DNA from: an uncultured Atopobium sp.
Lineage (GTDB): Bacteria; Actinomycetota; Coriobacteriia; Coriobacteriales; Atopobiaceae
DNA: 14,270 nt
NCBI GenBank assembly: GCA_938041635.1
Contig: CALIAD010000051.1
Location: 1 to 14,270, forward strand
Direction: 5' to 3'
Shown: one piece after another, positions 1 to 6,198 of the stretch
Layout: each line of letters opens with the position of its first letter
How positions within the stretch are numbered: position 1 is the first letter of the stretch
Translations under genes and position numbers: made by a program
The notes under the pieces: generated by a model
What the model saw: only the letters and a program-made list of their open reading frames with translations
Databases searched by the model: none
Told to the model about the DNA's origin: nothing

Positions 1-1
1 C

Positions 2-397
2 CTGCAGGCCCGAGAGACCACCTCATGCAATCCAATCAGCTTCAAGGCCTGTGAGCTGGCTTACAGCAAGGGTGGGGCATGGCTGGACGCATGCATCAAG
101 GCCATCGACGACAGCCAGAAGCTGGTCCTGGACTTCTTTGCCACCAAGCACCCTCGCGTGAAGCTCGCGCCAATCACAGGAACTTACCTCCAGTGGCTTG
201 ACTTCAGAGATCTTGGTCTCACGCCAGAAGAGCTTGACCACCTATTGCAGTTTGAGGCCCAGGTCTTCTTCACCGACGGCGTCTTCTTTGGCGAGGCCGC
301 CCAAGGCTTCAAGCGCTGGAATTTGGCAGCTCCTCGTGTGGAGATCGAAGAGGCACTGAATCGCCTGGACACAGCTCTTACGGCCCACGGTTTCTAA
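2..397 (+). CDS. MalY/PatB-family pyridoxal-phosphate C-S lyase or aminotransferase, C-terminal part
   Basis: An open frame enters from the left edge and ends at TAA 395-397, giving 131 residues with no start in the window. It matches the small C-terminal domain of class I/II PLP aminotransferases of the MalY/PatB (cystathionine beta-lyase-like) branch. The segment TYLQWLDFRDLGL resembles the family's 'TYL.WLDFR' block. The later GVFFGEAAQGFKRWNLAAPR resembles 'G..FG..G.GF.R.N...PR', whose final Arg normally binds the substrate carboxylate. In the family these cytosolic enzymes cleave cystathionine or cysteine to pyruvate, ammonia and a thiol. The PLP lysine lies upstream of the window, so lyase and transaminase activity cannot be separated here. 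Family assignment is fairly secure; exact substrate is unknown. Confidence 0.85.
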   Translation: MQARETTSCNPISFKACELAYSKGGAWLDACIKAIDDSQKLVLDFFATKHPRVKLAPITGTYLQWLDFRDLGLTPEELDHLLQFEAQVFFTDGVFFGEAAQGFKRWNLAAPRVEIEEALNRLDTALTAHGF

Positions 398-404
398 GCG
401 CAGG

Positions 405-470
405 CTGCGATTTCTGCGCGTACTGACTGCGATTTCTGCGCGCGCTGACTGCTGTTTCTATGCAGACTGT
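405..470. repeat. Three-copy 22-nt tandem repeat after the lyase gene
   Basis: Three head-to-tail 22-nt units lie at 405-426, 427-448 and 449-470. The first two share the identical 16-mer CTGCGATTTCTGCGCG and differ at two positions overall; the third is degenerate but keeps CTGC, TTTCT and CTG in register. A further TTTCT/GCGCAG match at 391-402, spanning the stop codon, suggests a decayed older unit. There are too few copies and no spacers, so this is not CRISPR. It may be a slipped-strand duplication or part of a dispersed intergenic repeat. Confidence 0.7.
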
Positions 471-527
471 CTGTAGCGTCTAGGCTCTGCTCCACCATAT
501 ACCTGCACGTATAGTGCATTTACTCAG

Positions 528-559
528 ATGCGGAGAAGCTCGTTCTTCTCCGCATTTTG
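528..559 (+). terminator. Hairpin terminator downstream of the C-S lyase gene
   Basis: A perfect 10-bp stem pairs 528-537 (ATGCGGAGAA) with 546-555 (TTCTCCGCAT) around an 8-nt loop, followed by a short T tract (TTTTG at 555-559). It lies about 130 nt after the lyase stop codon and before the tRNA promoter, so it probably ends the lyase transcript. The T tract is weak. Confidence 0.65.
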
Positions 560-587
560 TATGGGGAGAAACCCGTCGAATCGGCAA

Positions 588-614
588 GTTTCTAAGAAAC
601 TCAAAAAAGAGTTT
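588..614. other. Two overlapping inverted repeats upstream of the tRNA pair
   Basis: GTTTC at 588-592 pairs with GAAAC at 596-600 around a 3-nt loop. AAACTC at 597-602 pairs with GAGTTT at 609-614 around a loop of six A. The two hairpins share bases 597-600 and therefore exclude each other. They are A/T-rich and lie just before the tRNA promoter. Apart from these, bases 560-634 show no gene. Confidence 0.4.
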
Positions 615-634
615 GAAAAATCTGCGTTTCTCGC

Positions 635-662
635 TTGCATCTTTTTCTGATTCTGTAATAAT
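635..662 (+). promoter_or_regulatory. Probable promoter of the tRNA-His/tRNA-Lys transcript
   Basis: TTGCAT (635-640) resembles a sigma-70-type -35 box, and AATAAT (657-662) a -10 box, with a 16-nt spacer. The position leaves roughly 25 nt of leader before the tRNA-His 5' end at 694, as expected for a tRNA precursor. Assigned by match to consensus only. Confidence 0.5.
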
Positions 663-693
663 GATTTAGCTGCGTTTCATGAGGTGGCAAAAT

Positions 694-770
694 GGTGGGA
701 GTAGCTCAGTTGGCAGAGCGACGGACTGTGGCTCCGTAGGTCGAGGGTTCGAGCCCCTTTTCCCACCCCA
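694..770 (+). tRNA. tRNA-His (anticodon GTG)
   Basis: This is a full cloverleaf of 77 nt with encoded CCA. Acceptor strand 695-701 (GTGGGAG) pairs with 760-766 (one G-U pair). The anticodon stem 721-725/733-737 encloses CTGTGGC with anticodon GTG at 728-730. The T loop carries GGTTCGAG. The extra 5' G at 694 opposite C at 767 is the G-1:C73 identity pair of bacterial tRNA-His, which supports the assignment and sets the 5' end. Confidence 0.97.
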
Positions 771-785
771 TTCGAAACGTTAATT

Positions 786-861
786 GGATCGTTAGCTCAG
801 CTGGTAGAGCAGGGGACTCTTAATCCCAAGGTCCAGGGTTCGAACCCCTGACGATCCACCA
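786..861 (+). tRNA. tRNA-Lys (anticodon CTT)
   Basis: This is a full cloverleaf of 76 nt with encoded CCA at 859-861. Acceptor 786-792 (GGATCGT) pairs perfectly with 851-857 (ACGATCC), and A858 is the discriminator base. The anticodon loop CTCTTAA (817-823) gives anticodon CTT at 819-821, reading AAG lysine codons. It lies 15 nt after tRNA-His and is probably processed from the same transcript. Confidence 0.97.
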
Positions 862-871
862 TTTGAATCTC

Positions 872-904
872 AAACCCCGGCATGCGTCGGGGTTTTATTT
901 TTTT
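872..904 (+). terminator. Intrinsic terminator of the tRNA operon
   Basis: AAACCCCG (872-879) pairs with CGGGGTTT (888-895) around GCATGCGT. The run of T with one A to 904 completes a classic Rho-independent terminator, 11 nt after tRNA-Lys. Confidence 0.92.
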
Positions 905-923
905 GTAAGTCGCTAGTTTCTGA

Positions 924-952
924 TTGTTTGTTTCGAGTGATTGCGTCATACT
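924..952 (+). promoter_or_regulatory. Candidate fruK promoter
   Basis: TTGTTT (924-929) and CATACT (947-952) lie 17 nt apart between the tRNA terminator and the fruK ribosome binding site. This would give a leader of about 35 nt. Each box deviates from consensus at two positions. Confidence 0.35.
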
Positions 953-991
953 GAAGTCTCCATGATTTTATTGTAGTTCGGAGGACTCGCC

Positions 992-2005
992 GTGATTTAC
1001 ACAATGACGCTTAATCCCGCGCTTGACTATGTCATGCATCCAAACACATTGGACATGGGCTTTACCAACCGCTCCTCGTCAGAAGAGTTGCACTGCGGTG
1101 GTAATGGTATTAACGTCTCCACGCTTCTCAATGAGCTTGATAAGGTCACCGTTGCCATGGGCATTGTTGGTGGCTTTACTGGTGAATACCTGCTCAGTGA
1201 CTTGCAGCGTCAGGGAATTCCAAGCAACTTCGTCAAGCTGGATTCTGGCTTTACTCGTATTAATGTCAAGCTCAACGGCATTGTTATGACCATGGTCAAC
1301 GGCAATGGTCCACGCATTCCAGAGAAAAAGGTTGATGAGCTGCTGGAGCGTATGGACGTTGTTGGCGCAGGTGACACCCTGGTTCTTACGGGATCTATTC
1401 CAAGCTCACTTCCAGAGGATATATATACTCGCCTTATGGCTCAGCTTGCAGGTCGCGGCATCCAGTTTGTTGTCGACGCTCCTGGTCAGCTGCTTATGGA
1501 GGCTATCAAGGCTCAGCCATTCCTGATCAAGCCTAACAACCACGAGGTTGGCCGTATCTTTGATGCAAATCCAGAGACGCCAGAAGAGTGCATTCCATTT
1601 GCAAAGAAGCTCCAGGATGGCGGCGCTCGCAACGTTATCGTTTCTTGTGGTGGCGCAGGTTCTCTGCTTCTGGACGAGTACGGAACCGAGCACATTGTTC
1701 CAACCGCTAAGATTCGTCTGGTTAACGCAACTGGCGCTGGTGACTCCATGGTCGCAGGCTTCCTGGCAAAGACCACCGCTGGCTACGATTACGACACCGC
1801 GCTTATTTACGCTTCTGCTTGCGGTACTGCGACTGCAGCAAGTCGAGGAATCGCAAAGCGCGCAACCATTGATCGCGTTGTTACCGCTCTTTACAAGAAG
1901 ATGGGCCGAGAAATGCCTGCTTCTATCGCAGAAGAGATTCAGCTTGCTCGCCAGAAAGAGGAGAGCCGCGAGGGCAAGTCTTCTTGGCTTGCAGATTCTG
2001 AGTAG
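992..2005 (+). CDS. fruK: 1-phosphofructokinase (PfkB-family sugar kinase)
   Basis: This 337-residue cytosolic kinase of the ribokinase/PfkB fold phosphorylates fructose-1-phosphate, the product of PTS fructose uptake, to fructose-1,6-bisphosphate using ATP. The N-terminal MIYTMTLNPALDY matches the FruK/LacC signature, RINVKL (89-94) fits the substrate-phosphate region, and NATGAGDSMVAGF (245-257) is PfkB signature 2 with catalytic base Asp251. The GTG start is chosen because GGAGGA at 980-985 lies 6 nt upstream and the family begins exactly here. In the usual GGKGINVS block the Lys is Asn38 (GGNGINVS). A charged tail of about 25 residues follows the fold. The close relative tagatose-6-phosphate kinase is the main alternative, but nearby ptsI favours FruK. 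No fructose PTS permease gene is adjacent. Confidence 0.88.
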   Translation: MIYTMTLNPALDYVMHPNTLDMGFTNRSSSEELHCGGNGINVSTLLNELDKVTVAMGIVGGFTGEYLLSDLQRQGIPSNFVKLDSGFTRINVKLNGIVMTMVNGNGPRIPEKKVDELLERMDVVGAGDTLVLTGSIPSSLPEDIYTRLMAQLAGRGIQFVVDAPGQLLMEAIKAQPFLIKPNNHEVGRIFDANPETPEECIPFAKKLQDGGARNVIVSCGGAGSLLLDEYGTEHIVPTAKIRLVNATGAGDSMVAGFLAKTTAGYDYDTALIYASACGTATAASRGIAKRATIDRVVTALYKKMGREMPASIAEEIQLARQKEESREGKSSWLADSE

Positions 2006-2106
2006 TAATCGCAGCTAGAACGCATAGTTCTTTTGGCGAGAAACCCTCAGATGGTGCACTCTTATCGCGTGGAGTAAACAGAGCGTCTTTGCTATCCTGA
2101 ACGTAT

Positions 2107-2145
2107 AAACACTTGGCAAGAAAGATTTTCTCGCCAAGTGTTTTT
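2107..2145 (+). terminator. Intrinsic terminator of fruK
   Basis: An 11-bp perfect stem pairs 2107-2117 with 2133-2143 (CACTTGGC/GCCAAGTG core), with a further inner 4-bp stem 2120-2123/2127-2130, and ends in TTTTT 2141-2145. It lies about 100 nt after fruK. A much weaker 5-bp hairpin (2017-2021/2027-2031) sits directly after the fruK stop. Confidence 0.88.
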
Positions 2146-2176
2146 AATTAAAATTTTATTTAAAGATACTCACAAC

Positions 2177-2199
2177 GTAACAGGTCAAAAAAATGTTAC
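2177..2199. promoter_or_regulatory. Inverted repeat in the ptsI upstream region, possible operator
   Basis: GTAACA (2177-2182) and TGTTAC (2194-2199) form a 6-bp dyad with an 11-nt A-rich spacer. It lies about 100 nt upstream of ptsI, in the otherwise featureless AT-rich stretch after the fruK terminator. It could be a regulator site; half-sites of this length also occur by chance. Confidence 0.25.
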
Positions 2200-2237
2200 T
2201 CTGTACAAAGATAGGTTTGTTTCTGCGACTATTGTTT

Positions 2238-2267
2238 TGTGTGGATAGACTTGCAGAACGTTATACA
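2238..2267 (+). promoter_or_regulatory. Candidate ptsI promoter
   Basis: TTGTGT (2238-2243) and TATACA (2262-2267) are separated by 18 nt and would start a leader of about 22 nt before the ptsI start at 2297. The match to consensus is partial; it is listed because the fruK terminator implies that ptsI needs its own promoter. Confidence 0.35.
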
Positions 2268-2296
2268 CCGCTAAACGGACAATGATAGGAGCATGT

Positions 2297-4000
2297 ATGT
2301 TTGAGGGAGTCAATGCATCCAACGGAATCGGCATCGGTACTGCTCAGGTTGCCGTAGATCCAGACCTCACTTTTACTCCGCACACTGTTGAAGACACTGC
2401 TGCAGAGAAGGCTCGTTACGCAGAGGCTGTAACTAAGTTTATCGCACAGACAAATGCGCAGATTGAGCGCATGACTAAGACGGTGGGCGAGGAAGCTGCT
2501 GCTATTATGGGTGCTCACATTGAGTTTGCTGAGGATGAGGGCATCAAAGAGGCTGTTAACGGTGCTATTGATGGCGGCACCTGCGTTGAGCAGGCTGTAA
2601 GCGACGCCTACGACATGTACTACAACATGTTCCTGGGCATGGAGGATGAGCTCTTCCGTGAGCGCGCAGCAGACGTTGCTGACGTCAAGACCGGTCTTCT
2701 CGCTGACCTTCTTGGTAAAGAGGTTGTTGACCTCTCAACGCTTCCAGAGAATTCCGTCATTGTCTGCCATGAGCTGACTCCTTCTATGACCGCAGACATC
2801 GATAAGGACCACGTTGCAGGTATTGTTACCGAGACTGGTGGTCGTACTTCTCACTCCGCAATCATTGCTCGTGCTCTCGAGATTCCTGCAGTTCTTTCTG
2901 TTCCTAACATCACTTCTGAGGTTGCAACTGGCAACGCTATTGTTGTCGACGGCACCAACGGCAAGGTTGTTGTTAATCCTTCTGAGGCTGAGCTTGCTGA
3001 GTACAAGGCTCAGGCTGAGGCATATGCTGCAGAAAAGGCCGCTCTTGAGGCTTATCGTGGCAAGGAGACCGTAACTGCTGACGGCATCCAGGTCCTGCTT
3101 GTTGCTAACATTGGCAACCCAGATGACGCTAACGGCGCAGTTGACGCTGACGCTGAGGGTATTGGTCTGTTCCGCTCCGAGTTCCTGTTCATGGACGCAA
3201 AGGAGCTTCCAAGTGAGGAAGAGCAGTTTGCTGCTTACCAGAAGGTTGCCCTGCGCATGAAGGATAAGCCTGTCATTATCCGTACCCTTGATGTTGGTGG
3301 TGATAAGGAGATTCCTTACCTCAACATGAAGGCCGAGGAGAATCCATTCATGGGCTTCCGCGCTATTCGTTACTGCCTCAACAATGCTGAGCAGTACAAG
3401 GTTCAGCTCCGCGCTCTTCTCCGCGCATCCGCATTTGGCGACATCAAGATTATGCTTCCTCTTGTTACCGCTGTTGATGAGGTCCGTGAGGCTAAGGCTC
3501 TTGTTGAGGAGTGCAAGCGTGAGCTTGACGCTGAGGGCGTAGCTTACAACAAGGACATTGAGGTCGGCACCATGATCGAGACCCCATCTGCATCTCTGAT
3601 TGCAGATAAGCTGGCTCGTGAGTGCGACTTCTTCTCCATTGGTACCAACGACCTCATCGGTTACACCATGTGCGCTGACCGCGGCAATGATCGCGTTGCC
3701 TACCTCTACGAGGTCTACCAGCCATCCGTTCTCCGTTCCCTCAAGTTCCTCATCGGCGAGGGCAACAAGGAGAAGATCATGGTTGGTATGTGCGGCGAGG
3801 CAGCTGCAGATCCACTGCTCATCCCAGTCCTTCTTTCCTTTGGCCTGGACGAGTTCTCCGTCTCTGCACCATCTGTCCTGCGTACCCGCAAGACCATTGC
3901 TGCTTGGACAAAGGCTGAGGCAGATGAACTCACTGCTCGCGTTATGGAGCTTGATACCGCAGCTGAGGTTAAGGCTCTGCTTGAGCGTGAAGCTCGCTAA
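2297..4000 (+). CDS. ptsI: Phosphoenolpyruvate-protein phosphotransferase, PTS enzyme I
   Basis: This 567-residue cytosolic enzyme I takes phosphate from phosphoenolpyruvate and passes it to HPr, energising all PTS sugar uptake. The N-terminal EI domain contains GGRTSHSAII with the phosphorylated His186. The C-terminal PEP-utilising barrel has EGIGLFRSEFLFM (288-300), RTLDVGGDKEIPYL (329-342), ETPSA (428-432), FSIGTNDL (446-453) and GMCGEAAAD (497-505) with Cys499. Length is normal. An in-frame ATG at 2282 has no ribosome binding site; ATG 2297 has AGGAG at 2287-2291, 5 nt upstream, and gives the usual N-terminus (FEGVNASNGIGIG), so it is chosen. The motif usually read NDLTQYT or NDLIQYT is NDLIGYT here. 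No ptsH adjoins. The gene has its own terminator. Confidence 0.96.
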   Translation: MFEGVNASNGIGIGTAQVAVDPDLTFTPHTVEDTAAEKARYAEAVTKFIAQTNAQIERMTKTVGEEAAAIMGAHIEFAEDEGIKEAVNGAIDGGTCVEQAVSDAYDMYYNMFLGMEDELFRERAADVADVKTGLLADLLGKEVVDLSTLPENSVIVCHELTPSMTADIDKDHVAGIVTETGGRTSHSAIIARALEIPAVLSVPNITSEVATGNAIVVDGTNGKVVVNPSEAELAEYKAQAEAYAAEKAALEAYRGKETVTADGIQVLLVANIGNPDDANGAVDADAEGIGLFRSEFLFMDAKELPSEEEQFAAYQKVALRMKDKPVIIRTLDVGGDKEIPYLNMKAEENPFMGFRAIRYCLNNAEQYKVQLRALLRASAFGDIKIMLPLVTAVDEVREAKALVEECKRELDAEGVAYNKDIEVGTMIETPSASLIADKLARECDFFSIGTNDLIGYTMCADRGNDRVAYLYEVYQPSVLRSLKFLIGEGNKEKIMVGMCGEAAADPLLIPVLLSFGLDEFSVSAPSVLRTRKTIAAWTKAEADELTARVMELDTAAEVKALLEREAR

Positions 4001-4023
4001 GTCTTAGCTCACACAAACAAATT

Positions 4024-4060
4024 CAGGGGCATCTGCGCTGGCAGATGCCCCTGTTTCTTT
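4024..4060 (+). terminator. Intrinsic terminator of ptsI
   Basis: A perfect 13-bp stem pairs 4024-4036 (CAGGGGCATCTGC) with 4041-4053, with a GCTG loop and the T-rich tail TTTCTTT. It starts 24 nt after the ptsI stop. Confidence 0.93.
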
Positions 4061-4079
4061 AACGTTAAACTTTCTTGCT

Positions 4080-4113
4080 AGAAGACCTCTGGCGAGAAGA
4101 TCGGTCTTCTCGC
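4080..4113. other. Mutually exclusive hairpins between convergent ptsI and lipid-kinase genes
   Basis: GCGAGAAGA (4092-4100 after the first G) pairs with TCTTCTCGC (4105-4113) around TCGG. AGAAGACC (4080-4087) can instead pair with GGTCTTCT (4103-4110), so the two stems compete. No T tract follows on either strand, so this is not a normal terminator, although it lies where minus-strand transcripts of the lipid kinase would end. The following stretch 4111-4180 is GC-rich, repeats GCGATGCG at 4112-4119 and 4156-4163, and contains the dyad CGCG-ATT-CGCG at 4169-4179. Confidence 0.5.
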
Positions 4114-4179
4114 GATGCGACACGTTGACCGCTCCGAAGCGCCGCGCCACGGGTTGCGATGCGCGTCCCGCGATTCGCG

Positions 4180-5109
4180 TTAGGGAATAATCACGGAAAG
4201 CGCAGCGGGAATGACTTCAATGACAAACTTTTCCGTAAAGGGGAGCTCTTCACCATCAACCTGAACAGGAACGGGCTCGTGGAAAGTCACCTCTGCGCGT
4301 TTGAGGTGGCGCTCTTCAATGATGCGGGAGTTGACGTGCTTACCAGCCCTTGCCAGGCCAAACAAAGCTAGCAGGTGAGGAATGTTAGGCACCTTGGTGT
4401 TGTAGCAGACCGTGAGCAGGCCGTCGTCTGGTAAAGCGTGCGGACAGACCTTAAAGCCGCCACCATACGTAGGACCAATCTGGAAGGCCATGATAAGCGC
4501 TTGAAGATCAATGTCCTTCTCGCCATCAAACGAGACGGTGCAGGGATAGCCCTTGCTACCAGCAGCCATAAACTTGAGACCCGAGGTTAAGAAGAGCGCT
4601 TCGCCCTCGGTTGACGAATTATTTGCGCGGCGCTTTGTGGTATCGGCTGCAATAGCTGCATCGAGTCCAAACGACATGGTTTCCATGAAGTAGACGTCGT
4701 TGATGCGACCAATCTCTAGCTGCTTAACTTTGCCGCGAACCAGCTGTGCAAAAGCGCCTTCTGGATCGTTAATCTTCATGCCCAGGGTGCGTGCATAATC
4801 GTTTCCGGAACCCATAGGAATGATGCCAAGCGCTGGACGAGCCTCTGGCGATAAGGTCATAAGGCCGTTGACCACCTCATGGATGACGCCATCTCCGCCA
4901 AGTGCGACAACCGTATCAAAATCTGCAGCTTCTGCAGCCATGATACGAGCATCTCCCATGGCCGTGGTGAGCTTAAGCTCATATCCGTCAGTCGCAGCTG
5001 AATAGCTGGTCAAAAAGTGACGAGCAAACTCTGCGCCTGCAGCGCCCTTACCACTATGAGCAGCAGGATTAGCTATGATAAGTGTGCGTCCAAGAGGGGA
5101 TTGAGACAT
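4180..5109 (-). CDS. Diacylglycerol/lipid kinase family protein (YegS/DagK/BmrU type)
   Basis: This 309-residue protein has the DAGK catalytic fold: nucleotide-binding GGDGVIHEVVNG (71-82), GSGNDYART (100-108), then the second-domain blocks PTYGGGFKVCPHA (213-225) with LPDDGLL (226-232) and VQVDGEEL (282-289). Family members phosphorylate diacylglycerol or a similar lipid with ATP at the inner face of the membrane, recycling lipid released by lipoteichoic-acid or membrane-glycan synthesis; the exact lipid cannot be read from sequence. No membrane segment is visible. The ATG start at 5109 gives the expected N-terminus (RTLIIANPAAHSGKG), but no strong ribosome binding site precedes it. It converges on ptsI and diverges from the export permease gene. 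A TATATA on the minus strand at 5177-5182 is a possible -10 box. Confidence 0.88.
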   Translation of the reverse strand: MSQSPLGRTLIIANPAAHSGKGAAGAEFARHFLTSYSAATDGYELKLTTAMGDARIMAAEAADFDTVVALGGDGVIHEVVNGLMTLSPEARPALGIIPMGSGNDYARTLGMKINDPEGAFAQLVRGKVKQLEIGRINDVYFMETMSFGLDAAIAADTTKRRANNSSTEGEALFLTSGLKFMAAGSKGYPCTVSFDGEKDIDLQALIMAFQIGPTYGGGFKVCPHALPDDGLLTVCYNTKVPNIPHLLALFGLARAGKHVNSRIIEERHLKRAEVTFHEPVPVQVDGEELPFTEKFVIEVIPAALSVIIP

Positions 5110-5262
5110 TTTGCACCATTTCTATTAGGACTGCAAAGCAGCGTGCGTACTAAAGGCCGCTAAGTAGCACTGTTTCTATATAGTTTTGTCACCACATGTA
5201 CAAACAAAATAGTGGAGAAAACAGTTCAACAACGTTTCAAGTTTAAACGGCTTTGTCTGTCT

Positions 5263-5272
5263 GTGCTAGGAT
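5263..5272 (+). promoter_or_regulatory. Candidate extended -10 promoter of the export permease gene
   Basis: TGTGCTAGGAT ends at 5272; the TGC followed by TAGGAT (5267-5272) resembles an extended -10 element. No good -35 lies 17 nt upstream. The position would give a leader of roughly 28 nt before GTG 5307. The rest of 5110-5306 is AT-rich with no gene; it contains GTTTAAAC at 5241-5248 inside a CGTTT/AAACG dyad. Confidence 0.3.
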
Positions 5273-5306
5273 AAACCATACAGAAATCGGTAGAAAAGGG
5301 TAGCGC

Positions 5307-6191
5307 GTGAGCGAGTCTTCAACACAAACCAATAATGCGCAGGATGCAAGTATAGTTTCTGCAAATACAAATGGTGCAAGTGCAAGTCTTGTAGCTGTTT
5401 CTGCTCGAGATGCATGGTATCCAACACACCAGCGCGATCAGTTCATTTTGCGTCAGCTGGTAAGCAAAGACTTTAAGCTTAAGTATCGTCGTTCTATCCT
5501 GGGCGTTGTGTGGTCGGTTTTGAACCCACTTTTGATGATGACCGTTATGGCGGTTGTCTTTTCTACCTTTTTGGGCAACCGTGCCGAAGATGTTGTGAAC
5601 TATCCTCTGTATCTTATTCTTGGTAATACGGCATTTCAGCTGATGAACGATGCAACAACTATGGGAATGCGCTCAATTATTGATGCATCCAGCCTGCTTA
5701 AAAAAGTCCGCATCAACCGCGTTGTATTCCCTGTTCAGAAAGTACTTTTTGCGGTTGTAAACTATCTTTTCTCGCTCATTGCTGTTGGCATTGTCATGCT
5801 TGTCTTCCGCATCCCGCTTACAATTTATGCCCTGCTCACACCTGTAGCTTTGCTACTTTTAGCTTGTTTCTGTATTGGTCTTGCAATGCTTCTCTCGGCC
5901 CTTGCGGTCTTCTTTAGAGATGTTATTCACCTGTGGAGTGTTGTGACTACGGCCTGGATGTATGGTACGCCTCTGTTCTACTCCGTTAATATCATGTCGC
6001 CTTGGATGCTTCAGATCGAGCGTTTTAATCCAATGTTCCACTTTGTAACGTTTATTAGAGACTGTCTTCTTTTCCAGAAATTCCCTGCAACAAGCACCAT
6101 TTTAGGTTGCCTTGTTTCTGCAGTTCTTGCCCTAGTTATTGGCTACACCGTCTTCCACAAACTAGAGAAGAAATTTATTCTGCACATTTAA
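5307..6191 (+). CDS. ABC-2 type polysaccharide/teichoic-acid export permease (Wzm/TagG-like)
   Basis: This 294-residue membrane protein has the ABC-2 permease pattern of cell-surface glycan exporters: an amphipathic lead-in and KYRRSILGVVWSVLNPLL (59-76), about six membrane segments (roughly 70-89, 98-115, 143-168, 172-200, 208-227, 265-284), and FFRDVIHLWSVVTTAWMYGTP (202-222), which matches the family's 'RD..H.W......Y.TP.FY' block. Such permeases move lipid-linked glycan or teichoic acid outward with a separate ATPase (TagH/Wzt). No ATPase or glycosyltransferase gene is adjacent: the next gene is convergent and only 7 bp away. GTG 5307 is chosen because AAAAGGG (5294-5300) lies 6 nt upstream. 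The first 35 or so residues are Ser/Thr/Asn/Ala-rich and probably disordered, longer than usual. Substrate is unknown. Confidence 0.85.
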   Translation: MSESSTQTNNAQDASIVSANTNGASASLVAVSARDAWYPTHQRDQFILRQLVSKDFKLKYRRSILGVVWSVLNPLLMMTVMAVVFSTFLGNRAEDVVNYPLYLILGNTAFQLMNDATTMGMRSIIDASSLLKKVRINRVVFPVQKVLFAVVNYLFSLIAVGIVMLVFRIPLTIYALLTPVALLLLACFCIGLAMLLSALAVFFRDVIHLWSVVTTAWMYGTPLFYSVNIMSPWMLQIERFNPMFHFVTFIRDCLLFQKFPATSTILGCLVSAVLALVIGYTVFHKLEKKFILHI

Positions 6192-6198
6192 CGCCAGG

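Noticed and set aside
405..470. Possible small CRISPR-like array
   Set aside because: The units abut with no unique spacers, only three copies are present and no cas gene is in the window.
694..904. tRNA pair as a phage or island attachment site
   Set aside because: No integrase and no duplicated tRNA 3' end were seen in the window; the tRNAs have a normal promoter and terminator.
2282..2296. Upstream ATG as ptsI start
   Set aside because: It has no ribosome binding site; the AGGAG lies between it and the next in-frame ATG at 2297, which gives the normal enzyme I N-terminus.
4159..4371. Plus-strand open frame opposite the lipid-kinase gene
   Set aside because: It is antisense to a well-supported gene and has no ribosome binding site or recognisable product.
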